DNA of 64,000 nucleotides from Trissonchulus latispiculum (lineage: Eukaryota; Nematoda; Enoplea; Enoplida; Ironidae): contig JASAND010026401.1 in NCBI GenBank assembly GCA_030248195.1, positions 1-64,000 on the forward strand, in the 5' to 3' direction. The translations under genes and the position numbers were made by a program. Below are positions 26,263 through 39,277 of this stretch, piece after piece. Position 1 is the stretch's first letter. Each line of letters starts with the position of its first letter. The notes under the pieces are model-generated. The model saw only the letters and a list, made by a program, of their open reading frames with translations, did not search any database and was not told where the DNA came from.

Positions 26263-29200
26263 AGAAGGATTTGATGGAAATTTGCATATTGAAACTTCTT
26301 TACTTTAGTTTGCAATGTTTCTTATATAAACTATTATGCGTAATGTATTTGATCGTATGCTCTGGCATATTTGTCATAGTATTTACGTACGGAGTACATT
26401 GGTACATCATGTCTTCAGTCATGAATACTATGGTTTGTTCTAGAGTACGGACAAGTTATTTTATATCTAGTTTCAGTTTGTACTAAAAAAGATACTGTTT
26501 ATAGTTTTTCAGTGCAGAAAGCTAATTACAGAAACAACACGAGATTGCTACAGACACATGACAAGATTCTATATAAAAAGTTGATTAATACTATAGCAAT
26601 GTATACGGTGATACTATATTACTGTTACTATATTACATTGGAGTTTGTTTTGATCACCATGATAACTCGATCCTTTCGCTGAAACGCTTTGAAGAATTGG
26701 GGCTATCTAAGTTTCTACGAGAACTTCCTCTCTCAAAAAGTTCACTTTGTACATAGTTTCGAGGAAGTAATCTTCCAACCTACTTTTCATTAGCAAATTG
26801 TTACTTTGACGAGTTCACCCTTAAGTTATCTGATAGACCGTTGGAATTTAGGTTAGGTATTAACTATGGTTTATTAGTATAAGCAAGTCAGAATGCAATA
26901 GAGTCATGGACATGTTAACACTGCCTTCCATTGAAGATACAACTTTAAAAACGTTAACCTCGAAAACACTGAGAGCTATGGAGGGAGACACTTAAGTATA
27001 CTTCAAGATAGCCCATTCTTTACTATTTGTAATGTAGTGAATAAAATCTGGTACAAAACTGCCTAAAAATTGGTCAAAAATTAATCAGCTAGTGAAGAAG
27101 AATCTCTATGCCATGGAATCAGGAAGAAGATCATCAGTCATCAATGCGGAATCCAGTCATTAAATAATGTCCAAGCAATAATTGTATGAATTATGTATTC
27201 GTTGCCAAGCCAGAGTTGCCCAATACTCAAAACCAAGTGAAAATTCATAACTAGGGTTCATGGTTTGCATTTAATCATAAAAGAAAGACTAGTTTTAATC
27301 ATTAATCTAGGTTTAATTTAGTTTAACTAAGGCATAATTATTCACTAACACTAATTTTGGAAGCTATAAACAGGGGTAATTCGGTCGCCAATTTCCCCTA
27401 GTAATCGGAGTTGTCACTCCCCACGACGTAAAGCCACGAAATCTTGATGAGTCTTAAGAATACAAAAGAGTTGGTACTCTCCACGAAGACAAACAGTGGT
27501 ATTCAGACATTCCCCAGCGTTTTAATGAGTTTTCACTCATTAAGTAACCTATACAGTACTTTCCACACCGTCTTGTATGCTTACCATTGGCTGAATATAG
27601 CTTCTATGAAAGTTATTAATCAAAAAATATGAAGTTTATGGGCCTAGCAGGCCAAAAGTAGTCGTGAAATTACCTGAAAAGTAAAGATTTGCACTAAAAA
27701 TGACAAATGTCGGAAGGTGGTTCAATATTAGGTACTAAATAGCTACGTACGTAGTAAAATAATGTTAATTAGCAGTAATTAGTGGTAATTAGTTAATATT
27801 TGGTTAATTTTTATAATTTTGGTCGGTAACATGACTTGGGCTCATATGAAAGAGAATTTGATGCTGATTCCAAAAATCCAAACCCGACTTTTCAACTCCC
27901 AAAAATAAGAAAGTTATAGTCCAAAATGTCTTTTGAAAATCACTTTTTATTTAGTTAATTCTAACACTCTAAAAAGGAGTGTTCTAAAAAAGGTTTTTTA
28001 TTGGCTTGACTTAAGTCAAACCTTTTTTCTTCCTTATTGTCTGGGAGGTTGTCTACCTCCCAGACTACACACCAGGCAGGTGTTCTTGTTGTTCTCTTTT
28101 CTTTCCATTCTGCTAGGCCTCTTTCTTCCAAGGCCTAGCAGTTGTCCTCACTTGAAATTCTGGCCGAGGACAAGGCCAACAGAGAAGAAAGAATGAAAAT
28201 AGGAATATTATCCCAAGTCATAAAGATTGGAGGGGGCTGACCTCCATTATTAATTATAAAATTATAATAACGAATAGCTAGGTAGATACCAGTAAGTACG
28301 TAGTATACGATAATGTAATTTTGAACTTGTAGAAAATTGTACATCTCGCGCGATATTTCAACAAAGTTACGAAATTTTGCAAAGTTCTCCCTTTGGTTGC
28401 GTTTATGTGTTAGAGAAAGTTTCGCAAAATTTCGCCAAGTTTCAGCACCCGAAATATATCAAAAATGGGTCAGTTAGGGGGTAATAATTTCAAAACCTCA
28501 TTAATCTCTACCCCCAACGGCCAGCTGGCTCAACCAGCCGCTGCAATCACTGTGTTATGGGTGGCCAGCTTTTAGAATGTTCTAGAACTTTCTAGAAGCT
28601 TTGCCTTAAAATAAAAGAGAAATTCCGCCCCGAACTCGCTAATGACCTGTCACCGAGCTGCCAGCAAAACTGGCAGCTCGGTCCCAAAATTTTCTTTTCA
28701 ATCAGTGTTCGCTTGAGTGTTTCCCCCTCCCTTTTAGTGCGCTCTCCAGTGCAGTTGTTATCTGCATGGGGGCTACAGCGCACTCTCCCAGGTTAGGTTA
28801 AAACACTGGACTTTACTGGCCTTCGGGCCAGGAAAGATTTTGAGAATTACAGCGAACTCTTACCAATTAGGGCCATATAGGTCTTTTATGCCTGACCACA
28901 AACTGAGAAGAAAATTCTAGGAATTCAAAGGCCGTTTTGGCCATTTTTTATGTGTACTGAGGCCTTCGGGCCATTTTTTAATATATAATTTTGAGGGCCT
29001 TTTACGCCATTTTTTATATTCTATGAGGCCAATGGGCCATTTTTATACGCCTTCTGGGCCAGTGAGCCCCACGTTTTCAGTATTTTGGGTCTGAGGCCGG
29101 ATTTTGAGTTCTATAGCATGCGTGGGTTTTCGAGCCACTTTTAGTTCAATTTTATTTTATTTTTATTAATATTATTATTTTATTATTTTAATAAAGGGAC

Positions 29201-30138
29201 AGCTCATGTAAACCCCTCCTGTTCGATGGAGGTCCTGAGAATTGCCCCTGCTTCTGTTTTTCTGTTTTTACTTGCCGACACTCTCTTATTGTCGAGGTTT
29301 GCTGACCTCCACCCCCAATTATTTCATTCGTTTCATTATCTTTTATTTGCATTTTTGGTCAAGCCACGACCGTCGATTTCTCCATTTTTAGTAAGGCACT
29401 TTTCGCCTAAATTTGGGGTTTTTATAGTAGAATGCGGGATTATTAAGTGGGGACCCAATCCCTGAGTTTGAGCTAGAGGGTCCCTTTGCTACGACCCTGA
29501 AGTTATCTGAGTTAGTTCTGGAGAGTTCCCCAGGCCGGCAACTAAATCATTTTAAAGCTAATTCTAAAACATTGGGTTATCCAACTCTTAAATATTAATT
29601 ATTAAGTTTCTCAAGGGAAATGGCCGGCTTTCCCTCACATTCAGTTAATTGTGTTGTAGATATTTGTGTTTTAGTAATAATAATTGCTTAGCAATTATTA
29701 TTCAATCGGCTTTCTGCAAAAGTTAATAAAGTTTCCCCAGAATTTAATCATAGCGAGTTCAAAATATCAAAGTTTCAAAGTTTCGATTTTAAGTTCTGGT
29801 AAACTTAAGAAAAGTTAACACTTTATTAGGGAAATGATGTGCACACACACGAGAGAAATTAGTTAGGATTGTTATATTGTTTTGATCATGTTTTAGCTAT
29901 GAATCGTATATAATTACGTATTAGTTAGGATTAGGTACGCAATAGCTAAGAAATGATATGTGCGCATGTATGTTTGAATGCGTGTGTGGTTGCTTCGTAT
30001 GTGTGAAATTATGTGTGAACATTCTTTTCCTATGCATAAGTTGTTTCGGATAGATGAATTTCAACAGATAAATAGGATAAACGCTCATATAAGTGTGATT
30101 TACAGTTTTGCATACTAGTTTGATTAAGTGCTGTGAGC

Positions 30139-30315
30139 GTGTGCCAGCAGTGGCACAGTACGAATGTCGCATAAGTGTTGTGTAAGTGTGCCAGCAGTGG
30201 CACAGTGTGAGTGTTACATAAGTGTTGTGTAAGTGTGCCAGCTGTGGCACAGTGTGAATGTTGCATAAGTGTTATACAAGTGTGTCAGCAGTGGCATGGT
30301 ATGAATGTTGCGCAA
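30139..30315 (+). repeat. 47-bp minisatellite, unit 2 copy
   Basis: Same four-unit array as at 22596-22775, with the third unit keeping a CCAGC base lost in unit 1. Confidence 0.8.
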
Positions 30316-30420
30316 TAGTAATGAATAATTGCTGAATGTATGTTTTAGTTAAGTGTGCAATAAATTAATAGTATGTGTGATGAGTGAAGAGTGAAGCAAT
30401 TGGCTGTAAAAGGTGTATGT

Positions 30421-30645
<225 letters not shown>

Positions 30646-32777
30646 AGTCCAGTACCGTGGTATTACTGGCATTATAAACAATTACCTAAGCGTCAGATAA
30701 TAAACAGGAAATTGTATGGTTAAATGTTGTAGTTGGCTAAATCGTATGAATGAGTTTGAATAAGTGAAGTGCAGACATGAGTGAGGTTTGAACCTGAATA
30801 ATTATGGTGTGAGTGAAAATATGCAAATGAGGTAGTAATGATAAGCCTAGGGTCACGGGGACCCCGAATTAGGTCATAACCACTGTCTAGCATAGCGAAT
30901 GTCCTCGATTCGTCCGCATAGGAAGTCCCGCATCAGGAGGGCGGACGAATCGCAAGAAAAGGGCTTCAAAATTAAGCAATAGTTACAAATAGTCACAAAC
31001 ACTATTCAGACGAAAATTAATCCTAAATGCAAGTTTTCGCTCTAATTTGTCAGTATTACGTAGCCTTGTCATCATAAGTAGCATATTTGTAACATGCATG
31101 TTAATTCTTCCATTTCAGGTCTAGAATATGCCAATATCGTTGTCAAGTCGCCTCACAGTGCAGTTTCGTGTTTTATTAACAACTAAAAGCTCTGTTTCAG
31201 TAACCACCACAGTTTCAGTTTAGTATTAATCAAGAATGGCAAAACTCAGTCAGTTCAGACTACAAAATCAGTTTTAAAGGCTATAAAATGCTTTCGGCCA
31301 TAGTTCGCGATCAGCACTGAATGGGCACACTGACATTAACGTATTGTAGCCCGTTAATGGCATAAGTGGCAATAAGCGTGAATAGCAGTACGTAAGCAAT
31401 CGTAACATTCCTGAAATCGTTAATATGTTGGTTAATTACGTAAAGAAAAAGGAATAGTATGCAGCAAGCCATCTTCCAACTTAACAAAATGATTCGATTC
31501 TATGTGCTAATGCAGTTGAAAGTGACTTAAAATCTATTATGCAGGTTGTGGGTATCTTCCTGCAGTTTAGGACCAGAAATCGTCCTAAACTCAACATTTC
31601 TGTATTAGAATCTATTATTCTATGCAATAGTCAAATTACAGATTTCATAATTAGCATAGAACGTAGAATAGGCGCCTGTCTGTTATAAAGGGACCCAAAA
31701 CTGTTTAACATCTGTGTTTCAGCTAGAACTGCGCTAAAACAGATTGCGCATTGCAGAATCGGGTTATAATTGCGATTTCTTGCATCACGGTGCAAGAAAT
31801 CGTCCGAATAGTAGCATTCTGCAAATTTTGAACTCTAAATTTCTACATTATGTTAAAGTTGGGCAAAATTATGTTCGAATCTTGTCAATTTTTAATAATT
31901 ATCGATCTTTGCGTGAAAAGTTCATTCACAAGCTCGGAAAGCCAATTAGAGTGAATAATGGTTGCTGGGTTCGAGTCCCGCACCTATATTTTGTACTAAT
32001 GGGTTTTAACCCATTTGATTCAGGTGCGGACAGTGGATACTCTCCTGCCTGAATAAGCCGAACCTGCCGTGATCTGATCAGGTACGAGGAGCAAGGAAGC
32101 TCAGCATTGTCTTTAATTGTTGGATCTGTCTGGAATCAGTGGTAATGAGTTGGAATCAGAAGAGTTGGAATCAGTCATAAATTGAATTTTTGCTGTAGGT
32201 ACTCGAGTTGGATTGGAGAGCCAATTAGACTTTAGGGCAGAGACAATCTTGAACGCAACCCGGATCAAATGTGGGAATTAAAACCAATCGTGAACACTTA
32301 AATTGTATTCCTGAAAAGTTTACTTAGTCTACACTGAAATTGAACGTTACTTTTCCTATACAAAGATGGGTTCGAACATTGTTTCTTTTGTCATCATTCT
32401 CCAGGGGGTTGTTACCCTCCTGTCTCTAGCTTAAGCCTCCCAGTAATTCGTAATTAGTCGGAAGCAAAAGAGCTAACTAACGAAGAGATTAAATTAAGTT
32501 ATACTCGTACTAATCCCATAAACGGACCAGGAAACTCCCGACCAGACCGACCCATGCATTGTCCCCCCAGGTGACCGAATAGCATCCGAAAGTGCTATTG
32601 TTACTAGCATTTCGGGCTCACCCAAAGACCGGAACTGTGCACTACTAACTCATTTAATCTAGTTAATTTGAACTGCTCAGTAGTTTTCTTGTTTACCATT
32701 ATTGTATTGTCCTTGGTAAGGAGGACGGACAAAGAGTTTTAATCTAACCAGCACGAACACAAGCATATAGGGACCGC

Positions 32778-35418
32778 CAGAGTTGGAAGCGGGTACCTTT
32801 TTGGCGCTCCGCCCCGCCCCGCTACCCGCAAGCTGGTACCCGCCCCGCCCCGCCCCGCGGCCCGCGGCCCGCAGCCAACTGATAACCGCAAGATACCCGC
32901 AAAATTTTTCTAATGTTATATGATTACTATGCCATTAAATTTATTTAAAAATACCAATAGTGTTAAATAAACTTTTATTTAATTAAACCTTCTAACCCAC
33001 ATTCTTTACCTAACAGTGTTGAATTGTGTTCCCGAAATATGAAAATTCACCCAAACTGCTGAAGTTTTCAACAAAGTACCAAAACTTTTTCAAAAAGTTT
33101 AAAATTTTAAACTACTATACATTTACATAATTAGGGATGCACCAGGACTTGGGGACCGATGCCAACCTCGGTGGTTAAGCACCGGTGCATGCCGGGACTC
33201 AAAATATGTAATTTTTTGACAATTTTTAGCCGAAATTTTGGAATTTTTAAAGTCAAAATTAAATTAAACTGGTACAGATCGTTCATTATAATTATCATCC
33301 GTTTGAAGGGAAACAACAATAGTAATTTTGCCCATACTTGAAATAATACCAAAATCGGAATTTTTAAGAAAATTCTCCTATTTAGACTTCCGATTTTCAG
33401 GCCCCGGCCTCGGACCCGGCCTCGGTGCATCTCGACGAAAAATTAATGTTGGACTCATGTAGTTTCGAAAGAAGACCAAGATACAAAGTTAAGGACAATT
33501 TTATTGAAACGTCTTCCAGACATTAAAAAATGCTCAAGGTTTAGAATTTGCTGAAAATTATGTATTGTTCGGCTATCGAAAGCGCATTTGGTCGGATAGA
33601 GGACAGATACGTTTAGCGACGTTAAAATTCCACTATTTTCACAATTTTTTCTAAATTTTAACTACAAATAGAGATTTTTAATGAAAATACCATTGCTTAG
33701 ACGATTTATTAGTAAAAAACTCAGGCGAAGCCGGATAATCGTCAGAAATGTGAATCTGGAAGCTTTCTTTGAACAATTTTCATGCCCCTTGTAGCGAATT
33801 TTTTACCGCCTGTGAGAGCAATTTTGATAACCCTTCTGGGGAAATTTGCAGAGAGGATGGGTAATTCTGCTTGTCCACCTGTGAACGTATACATGTAAAA
33901 CCTCCAAGATTGAATTAGAAAAGAGGATTTTAACGGTTGAGCTTTGCGGATGTTTGCGGATTTCGAATTGATTCCAAAAATTGACCACGAGCTATTACGT
34001 TCTGAATAACAAAAACAAAGCTAAAATATATATGAGTTCCCCAACTAAAATCGTTAGTTACTACTTAACGGATTATGATAATAGTTTAGTCTTCAGGATT
34101 TTTCTACCTAGTTTGTCAAATTTCTTGAGCAAACATTTCCAGTTTCGAACAATTGTATTGAAAAGTTGTAATGTAATGCACAATTGTAAGTTGTAATGTA
34201 CACTTGTATTTACCTTATGTACCATTCACTAAAGGAACACATACAATCAAGGCATTTGAGCTTTGCAAAAAAACGGCACAAACAGCAGTCTGTATGCTGG
34301 GCTATTTAGAGCTGAGCTATCTGCTTACTGAAAGCGAGAAATACAAGTAGAAAGCTCAAAAAAACAAAAAGACTTATGATTACTTGGCTGTTGTACATTT
34401 TACGGGGACAGAAACCCCTGCAGTGCGTTAATTGCCTTTTTTCCACTCAAGTCAAAACTCAACGGCAATAGAGAATTGAGAAGGGTAGGTCTAAGGCAAT
34501 GACCTCAGCGACTGTCCGCGTAAAATGTATAGAAAAGTGAAATCTGTCCCCGCACACTAAATGGACTTTAAGAAAATGGCATTTTAATAAAGAGAGAAAC
34601 GAATTTACATACCTAACTTACACAAACTTACGTATGTCCATAATTCTTGGGTTTGAACAAGCACTAAAACCGTTTATATAAGTCAAAACAAAACTTTACA
34701 TCATCATGTATGTTTAAAATGATTTTAGAGTTTTATATTTTAATTGTTTTAATTTGAAAGTTTAGCCGAAATAATTTTAAAATGATCTTTCTGTTAATTA
34801 TTTAATTAAACAATTATTTAATCTTACTTAACTACCTATATAATGTTTATAATGCAATGAGAGTTAGTAAGTTAGGAATGTAAGTTCAGTTCTTCCTTTA
34901 ATTACTAAAATGCCATTTTCCTGAAGTCCATTTAGTGTGCGGGGACAGATTTCATTTTTCTATACATTTTACGGGGACAGACGGTGAGGTCATTGCTTTA
35001 GACCTACCCTTCTCAAATCTCTATTGTCTCTGAGTTTTGACTGAAGTGGAAAAAAGGTAATTAGAATTAGATTAAAGATTAAAAAGGTAATTGCAGGGGT
35101 TTCTGTCCCCGTAAAATGTACAACAGCCGATTACTTTTCTGGATATAACTTAATAGAACAAGTTTAGTCAAACGCCCATTTTAACTGAGATTAATAACCC
35201 TGAAGAAGGGCACTCAGCGAAAACCTGCGATTTTTTAAATCACCAACACGAAACCTATTTTTTCGAACATTTTTCAATAAAATTCCTTGAATTTTAGTGA
35301 CTACATCACCAAGAGATACCCGCAACTACCCGCGCGGGTAGCCTGTGGGTAGCAAAATTTCTTTACCCGCGGGTACCCGCGGGTACCCGTGGGTACCCGC
35401 TACCCACTTCCAACGCTG
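32778..35418. mobile_element. hAT-type DNA transposon, non-autonomous, 2641 bp
   Basis: The left end CAGAGTTGGAAGCGGGTA is matched by the reverse complement of the right end (CAGCGTTGGAAGTGGGTA). A perfect 8-bp target duplication GGGACCGC lies at 32770-32777 and 35419-35426. An 8-bp duplication with a CAG-starting terminal repeat is the hAT pattern. Subterminal GGGTACCCGC repeats are dense at both ends (32795-32880 and 35320-35405), as in hAT elements. No transposase reading frame was found. It contains a TAGGGATGCACC inner repeat (33132-33436) and the nested element at 34386-35128. The duplication break (33498) falls inside it. Confidence 0.9.
34386..35128. mobile_element. foldback/MITE nested in the hAT element, 743 bp
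   Basis: Arms of about 220 bases are inverted copies: GGCTGTTGTACATTTTACGG at the left and its complement ending CAACAGCC at the right; the GGGGACAG motif occurs several times in each arm. A perfect 8-bp target duplication GATTACTT lies at 34378-34385 and 35129-35136, again hAT-like. The central 300 bases are AT-rich and non-coding. Confidence 0.88.
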
Positions 35419-35426
35419 GGGACCGC

Positions 35427-36330
35427 ACATACGACAGAGTATAGTAATAGGCTTAACAATTAGTTAATTAGACGGAAAAGGAAGGAAAGAAAGAAGTAAC
35501 TGAGTTGAGCGAAAGCGGTAAAACCTTGTCCCTACTAATTATCAATATTTTGGGCAATTCTAAGTACTGGAAACTCTGGCAAACCATATACTGTTTGCCT
35601 GTAGTATCTGAAGTGAATCTCTATCGACAGTTTGTGTTGTACGCTGCTCATTACTTAATTGACCCCTGTACTGTTATCATTAATATTGTATCACTATTAT
35701 CTTTATCATTAAATCATTGTGCCCTACTACTGGACTCGTCATCTAGGGCATAAGGATCCTGACATCCAGATCAATCACTTGGATACAGCGCCCCAGCACA
35801 AGTAAGTGACTAAATTGAACCCTTGGTCCCCACAAAGACATCTTCATCATCGTCCCTGGATCTTGATTTGATAATCAAGGTCAATAATCAGCGCTCTTTG
35901 ATACAGACCTGATTTGTCAATCTCCGATAAGCAAGTGCCGACCCCGCTTGCTATTAATATCTATTGGACCCTTACCTTCATCAAACGGACTCATACAAAG
36001 ACCCCAACCAGGTTGACTGTAAGGAATTCTCAGTTCTGGACAAATCACCTTCTGAGGATCCTGTGTCTAAGTTTATCCCAGCCGATAAACGTGTCAACCT
36101 TCCGTGTACTCGAAGTGGTTGATACCCAGAGTCAGTCGTGATAGACTGTTACGGAATAAAGTCTTATTGGATCAAAGTTGGAATCCTAATCCAAATCATT
36201 TCATTACATATTATTCAGAGATATTATTAGGAAAGTTCCAGCAGAAACCACAGAAATAACATAACTATTGTAAACTATATACAAAACGTTGTGTTGAAAA
36301 TATAGGTTACGTCAGGATATCGTTGGTAGT
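35427..36330. other. non-coding continuation of the hairpin-array region
   Basis: The sequence right of the hAT target site continues the region the transposon interrupted. An AATAAA lies near 36153 in a context like a retroelement or transcript end. No coding capacity was recognised. Confidence 0.35.
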
Positions 36331-36427
36331 TTTCTTTAGTACTTATACTTTTGTAATTTAGTACATACTTTCGTGCAAGTTAAACTAGAATGTGTTACAA
36401 AAGAAACCTGTATGGCTGAAACAAAAA

Positions 36428-36549
36428 AACCTTCTGACTCCGGAGCAGACATGCACCAACTACACCACAGGGCCATCAGCTGAACTCCCGTTACAGGCTT
36501 ATCAATCTTTCCTATGCCTGCTTCCCCTACATCCCTGCTTCCCTTACCG
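36428..36549 (-). mobile_element. tRNA-headed SINE, copy C, 3'-truncated, with a flipped anticodon arm
   Basis: On the minus strand it reads GTAAGGGAAGCAGG, then GATTGATAAGCCTGTAACGG, then the tRNA-like head, and stops after the anticodon arm. That arm reads TCTGCTCCGGAGTCAGA, the exact reverse complement of the arm in copy A, while the flanks (GTGTAG..GCATG and AGG) keep their normal orientation. Confidence 0.75.
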
Positions 36550-37146
36550 TTTTCATTGGTTTGCACTACAGGTTGTTACTCGATAAGATGCTAATAAGCA
36601 AACCGGCAATATATAAAGCCACAATGACAGTGATCATGTTTTTTGAAGACTGAACTTTTTGAAATATTTCAAATTTTCATTCTTTCAATGCCGCGTGGAC
36701 GTCATTCTGTGCAGCAGCCTCTTCCTGCCGGCAATATTCTGGGAGCGGCCACCCTCACACCTGTCTCCCCCTTTCTATGAATACAGCTCAATCCAGTAAA
36801 ATTACATGTTTGTCTTCTCATTTAAAATTGTCAGAAAAGCCGAAAAAACAACAGGTTTCTTTTGTATTTTCTACAGGAAACTCTCGTTATTTATACTATT
36901 CGAGGGGGCGGTTAAGCTATACTTGTACGGAAAAGACAGGAAGCTTCGCCACTTACCGACCGCACGAGATCACTTATGGAAAACTACAAGAATCCGTTAT
37001 AATTTCTACAGGAGTCTTTTTAAGAGTGCATTTAAACATCACCAAGTGGTTGCCAATTTTGGAAGCTAATTGTTTCCAGCAGGAATTTCCTAACATTTGT
37101 AACTTTGAAACAGAACCTTAACATTTGACAAACAAAAAACCGTGTC

Positions 37147-37984
37147 CTGTACTTATGCCTATTTAACTTCTGCCTACACTGTGATAAAACTCAAGACTGT
37201 ACTTATGCCTACACTAATCCTCCAAAACTCAAGACTGTACTTATGCCTACATATTAGTCTGGAAAAAGTGAAAACTGTACTTCTGCCTACAAATACCGTA
37301 ATCCTGCCTGTTAGATATTAAATTATGTTAAATTGTCAACAATTTAATCAACAGGCCATAACTACTGCTACACTGCTTACATAACTCAATACTCATTGAA
37401 AACTCATTAACTGCTGCGACTACAACGCACACTACCAGAATAAACAGAAATTGTAGAGAAATAAATAGAGAAATAAACAAAAAATAAACAAACAAACAAA
37501 AAACTTAAAAAAGCCCATGGAGTTAATTTTAACTCTGACATTTTTAACCCTTTTTAACCCGTCAGTTTTTAACCCAGCAGGGTTAAACTGATTAAAACAC
37601 GCAGAGTTAAAATTAACTCCAAGGTTTCATGAAAAGAGTTAATTTTAACTCAACTCTACTCTACTCTACTCAACTCTACTCTACTCAACTCTTCTCTACC
37701 CTACTCTTTCTTAAAAGGCCGTATGCCACCGTGATTCCTTGAATTTTAATACTTAAATTTTCTTGTTACTTTGACAGAAATCTTCATTCTTTTGTTTGTA
37801 AAAGGTCTAAGTATTACGGTAGGCATTTGTAGGCAGAAGGACAGTTCTGATTAGTAAAGGTCAAATTGTAGGCACAAGTTAAATTTGTAGTTTTGATTTG
37901 TAGGCAGAAGGACAGTTTGGAGTTTTGTTATCGCAAAGCGGTAACTTCAAACAGTAGGCAGAAGTTAAATAGGCATAAGTACAG
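37147..37984. mobile_element. foldback element with tandem-repeat arms, 838 bp
   Basis: The left end CTGTACTTATGCCTATTTAA is the reverse complement of the right end (TTAAATAGGCATAAGTACAG). The left arm carries about four units of ACTGTACTTATGCCTACA (37190-37290); the right arm has GTAGGCAGAAGGACAGT repeats. The centre holds a long hairpin (GGAGTTAATTTTAACTC with its complement, 37518-37622) and CTACT/CAACT pentamer repeats (37655-37700). No target duplication was identified. Confidence 0.75.
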
Positions 37985-38291
37985 TAAAGCCAAAAAACAT
38001 GTGTTCTTGTCATATCTTTAAAGTGATTTCTTTCAAGCGGCACCCAACCTAACTCAACCAGCCCAACCGGAAGGTGACAAAATTATTATTAAGTCCGTTG
38101 GACTCTAGTTCCTTTTTTGGAAGCTGTTTTCTGTAAGCAGACGATAGAAAAGTCAAAACTGCAGGTTGTTCTACTTAACACTAGTTTATCCTTTCATAGA
38201 TAAGATGACTTAAAAGGTCTCACTTAAGAGTTACTTGGAATAACAACGTTGTAATTTTCACAAACGTTTTGTACGTTGTAGAAATAAGAAC

Positions 38292-38441
38292 ATGTCAGGT
38301 CCGCTAACCGGGCTCGGCTGTTGGAGCAACAGGTATGTTCCGGTCCGATCCTACCGTGCCTGTCGGGCCTTGGAGGATCGAGTAGGCCCGGCTGAAGAGT
38401 TCATGGCGAATCTCAAGGTTTTTCCGAACTGTCTTCACTAG
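38292..38441 (+). CDS. unassigned small reading frame in a GC-rich island (doubtful)
   Basis: ATG to TAG encodes 49 residues starting MSGPLTGLGCWSNR. Local GC is well above the surroundings. A donor-like CAG/GTATGT at about 38332 could make the first 14 codons an initial exon. No family was recognised, and no promoter or second exon was proved. It may be chance. Confidence 0.15.
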   Translation: MSGPLTGLGCWSNRYVPVRSYRACRALEDRVGPAEEFMANLKVFPNCLH

Positions 38442-38818
38442 AAAGTCGAATTTAACCTTTCAGAAACTGTCCAAGTGGTAATAAATATCAATATAGCCAT
38501 ATGTGACGCCTTTTCCTATATACTGGGACTTCACCGAATCGACTGCTCATGTACCATTCATTCGCACACGTTAAGGGCTCCAAAACTGTGTTTAGTTCAA
38601 GCCTTTGATCACAAGCACAGCGGCGGTGTATATTTGACTGATTATGACTATACAATTCGCGGCTGAGTGGATCGTAGCGTGTGCCACGAAGAGCAGGTGG
38701 CCGCAGCAGAAAACAGAGAGCTTGCTTGCTGTCACACTCTAATCATTATTGAGTCATGATGTTATACAATAGCTGGAGCCCAGGCAGGGTTCTGTATTTT
38801 CCACTGTTTAGATATTTT

Positions 38819-38842
38819 TCCTGCTGCGCCTCAGCGCAGCAG
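38819..38842. repeat. CTGCTGC..GCAGCAGG hairpin, occurrence 3
   Basis: An inverted version of the hairpin at 14036-14059 with a nearly identical loop. A fourth, loopless CTGCTGCGCAGCAG lies at 39264-39277. Confidence 0.55.
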
Positions 38843-39277
38843 GTCTTTTAAATTTGCTCAGCCATGGTTCTTTGCACGTCCAGTTCCTGTTAAAGATGTA
38901 CTTCTCCATAAATGCGTTTGTGCAATGCTTTAAGATAGACATTCCATGATTTGTGTGTAGACTTCCTTCAAAAGAACTTTCTCGTTTTGGCATACGTAAT
39001 TACGCATATGAATAGAATTTGAACTTGAGTTTTCACAAGAAAACCGGAAATTTCCGTTAGAATGTTCCCATGAAAACAAAACTACTTCTTATTACTTAAC
39101 TTTGTAGCTGGCATATAACTTTTTCGAACAGATTTAAAGCCTAACCAGTCGGACTAACGAAGCTTATCTTTTCTAAAGAAGTGCAGCTTTAAATGTGCTA
39201 CACAATGTTTTGCACTCACGTTTACATTAAGCTGTAACAAACAATCTCCAATTAATGAAATTTGCTGCGCAGCAGGT

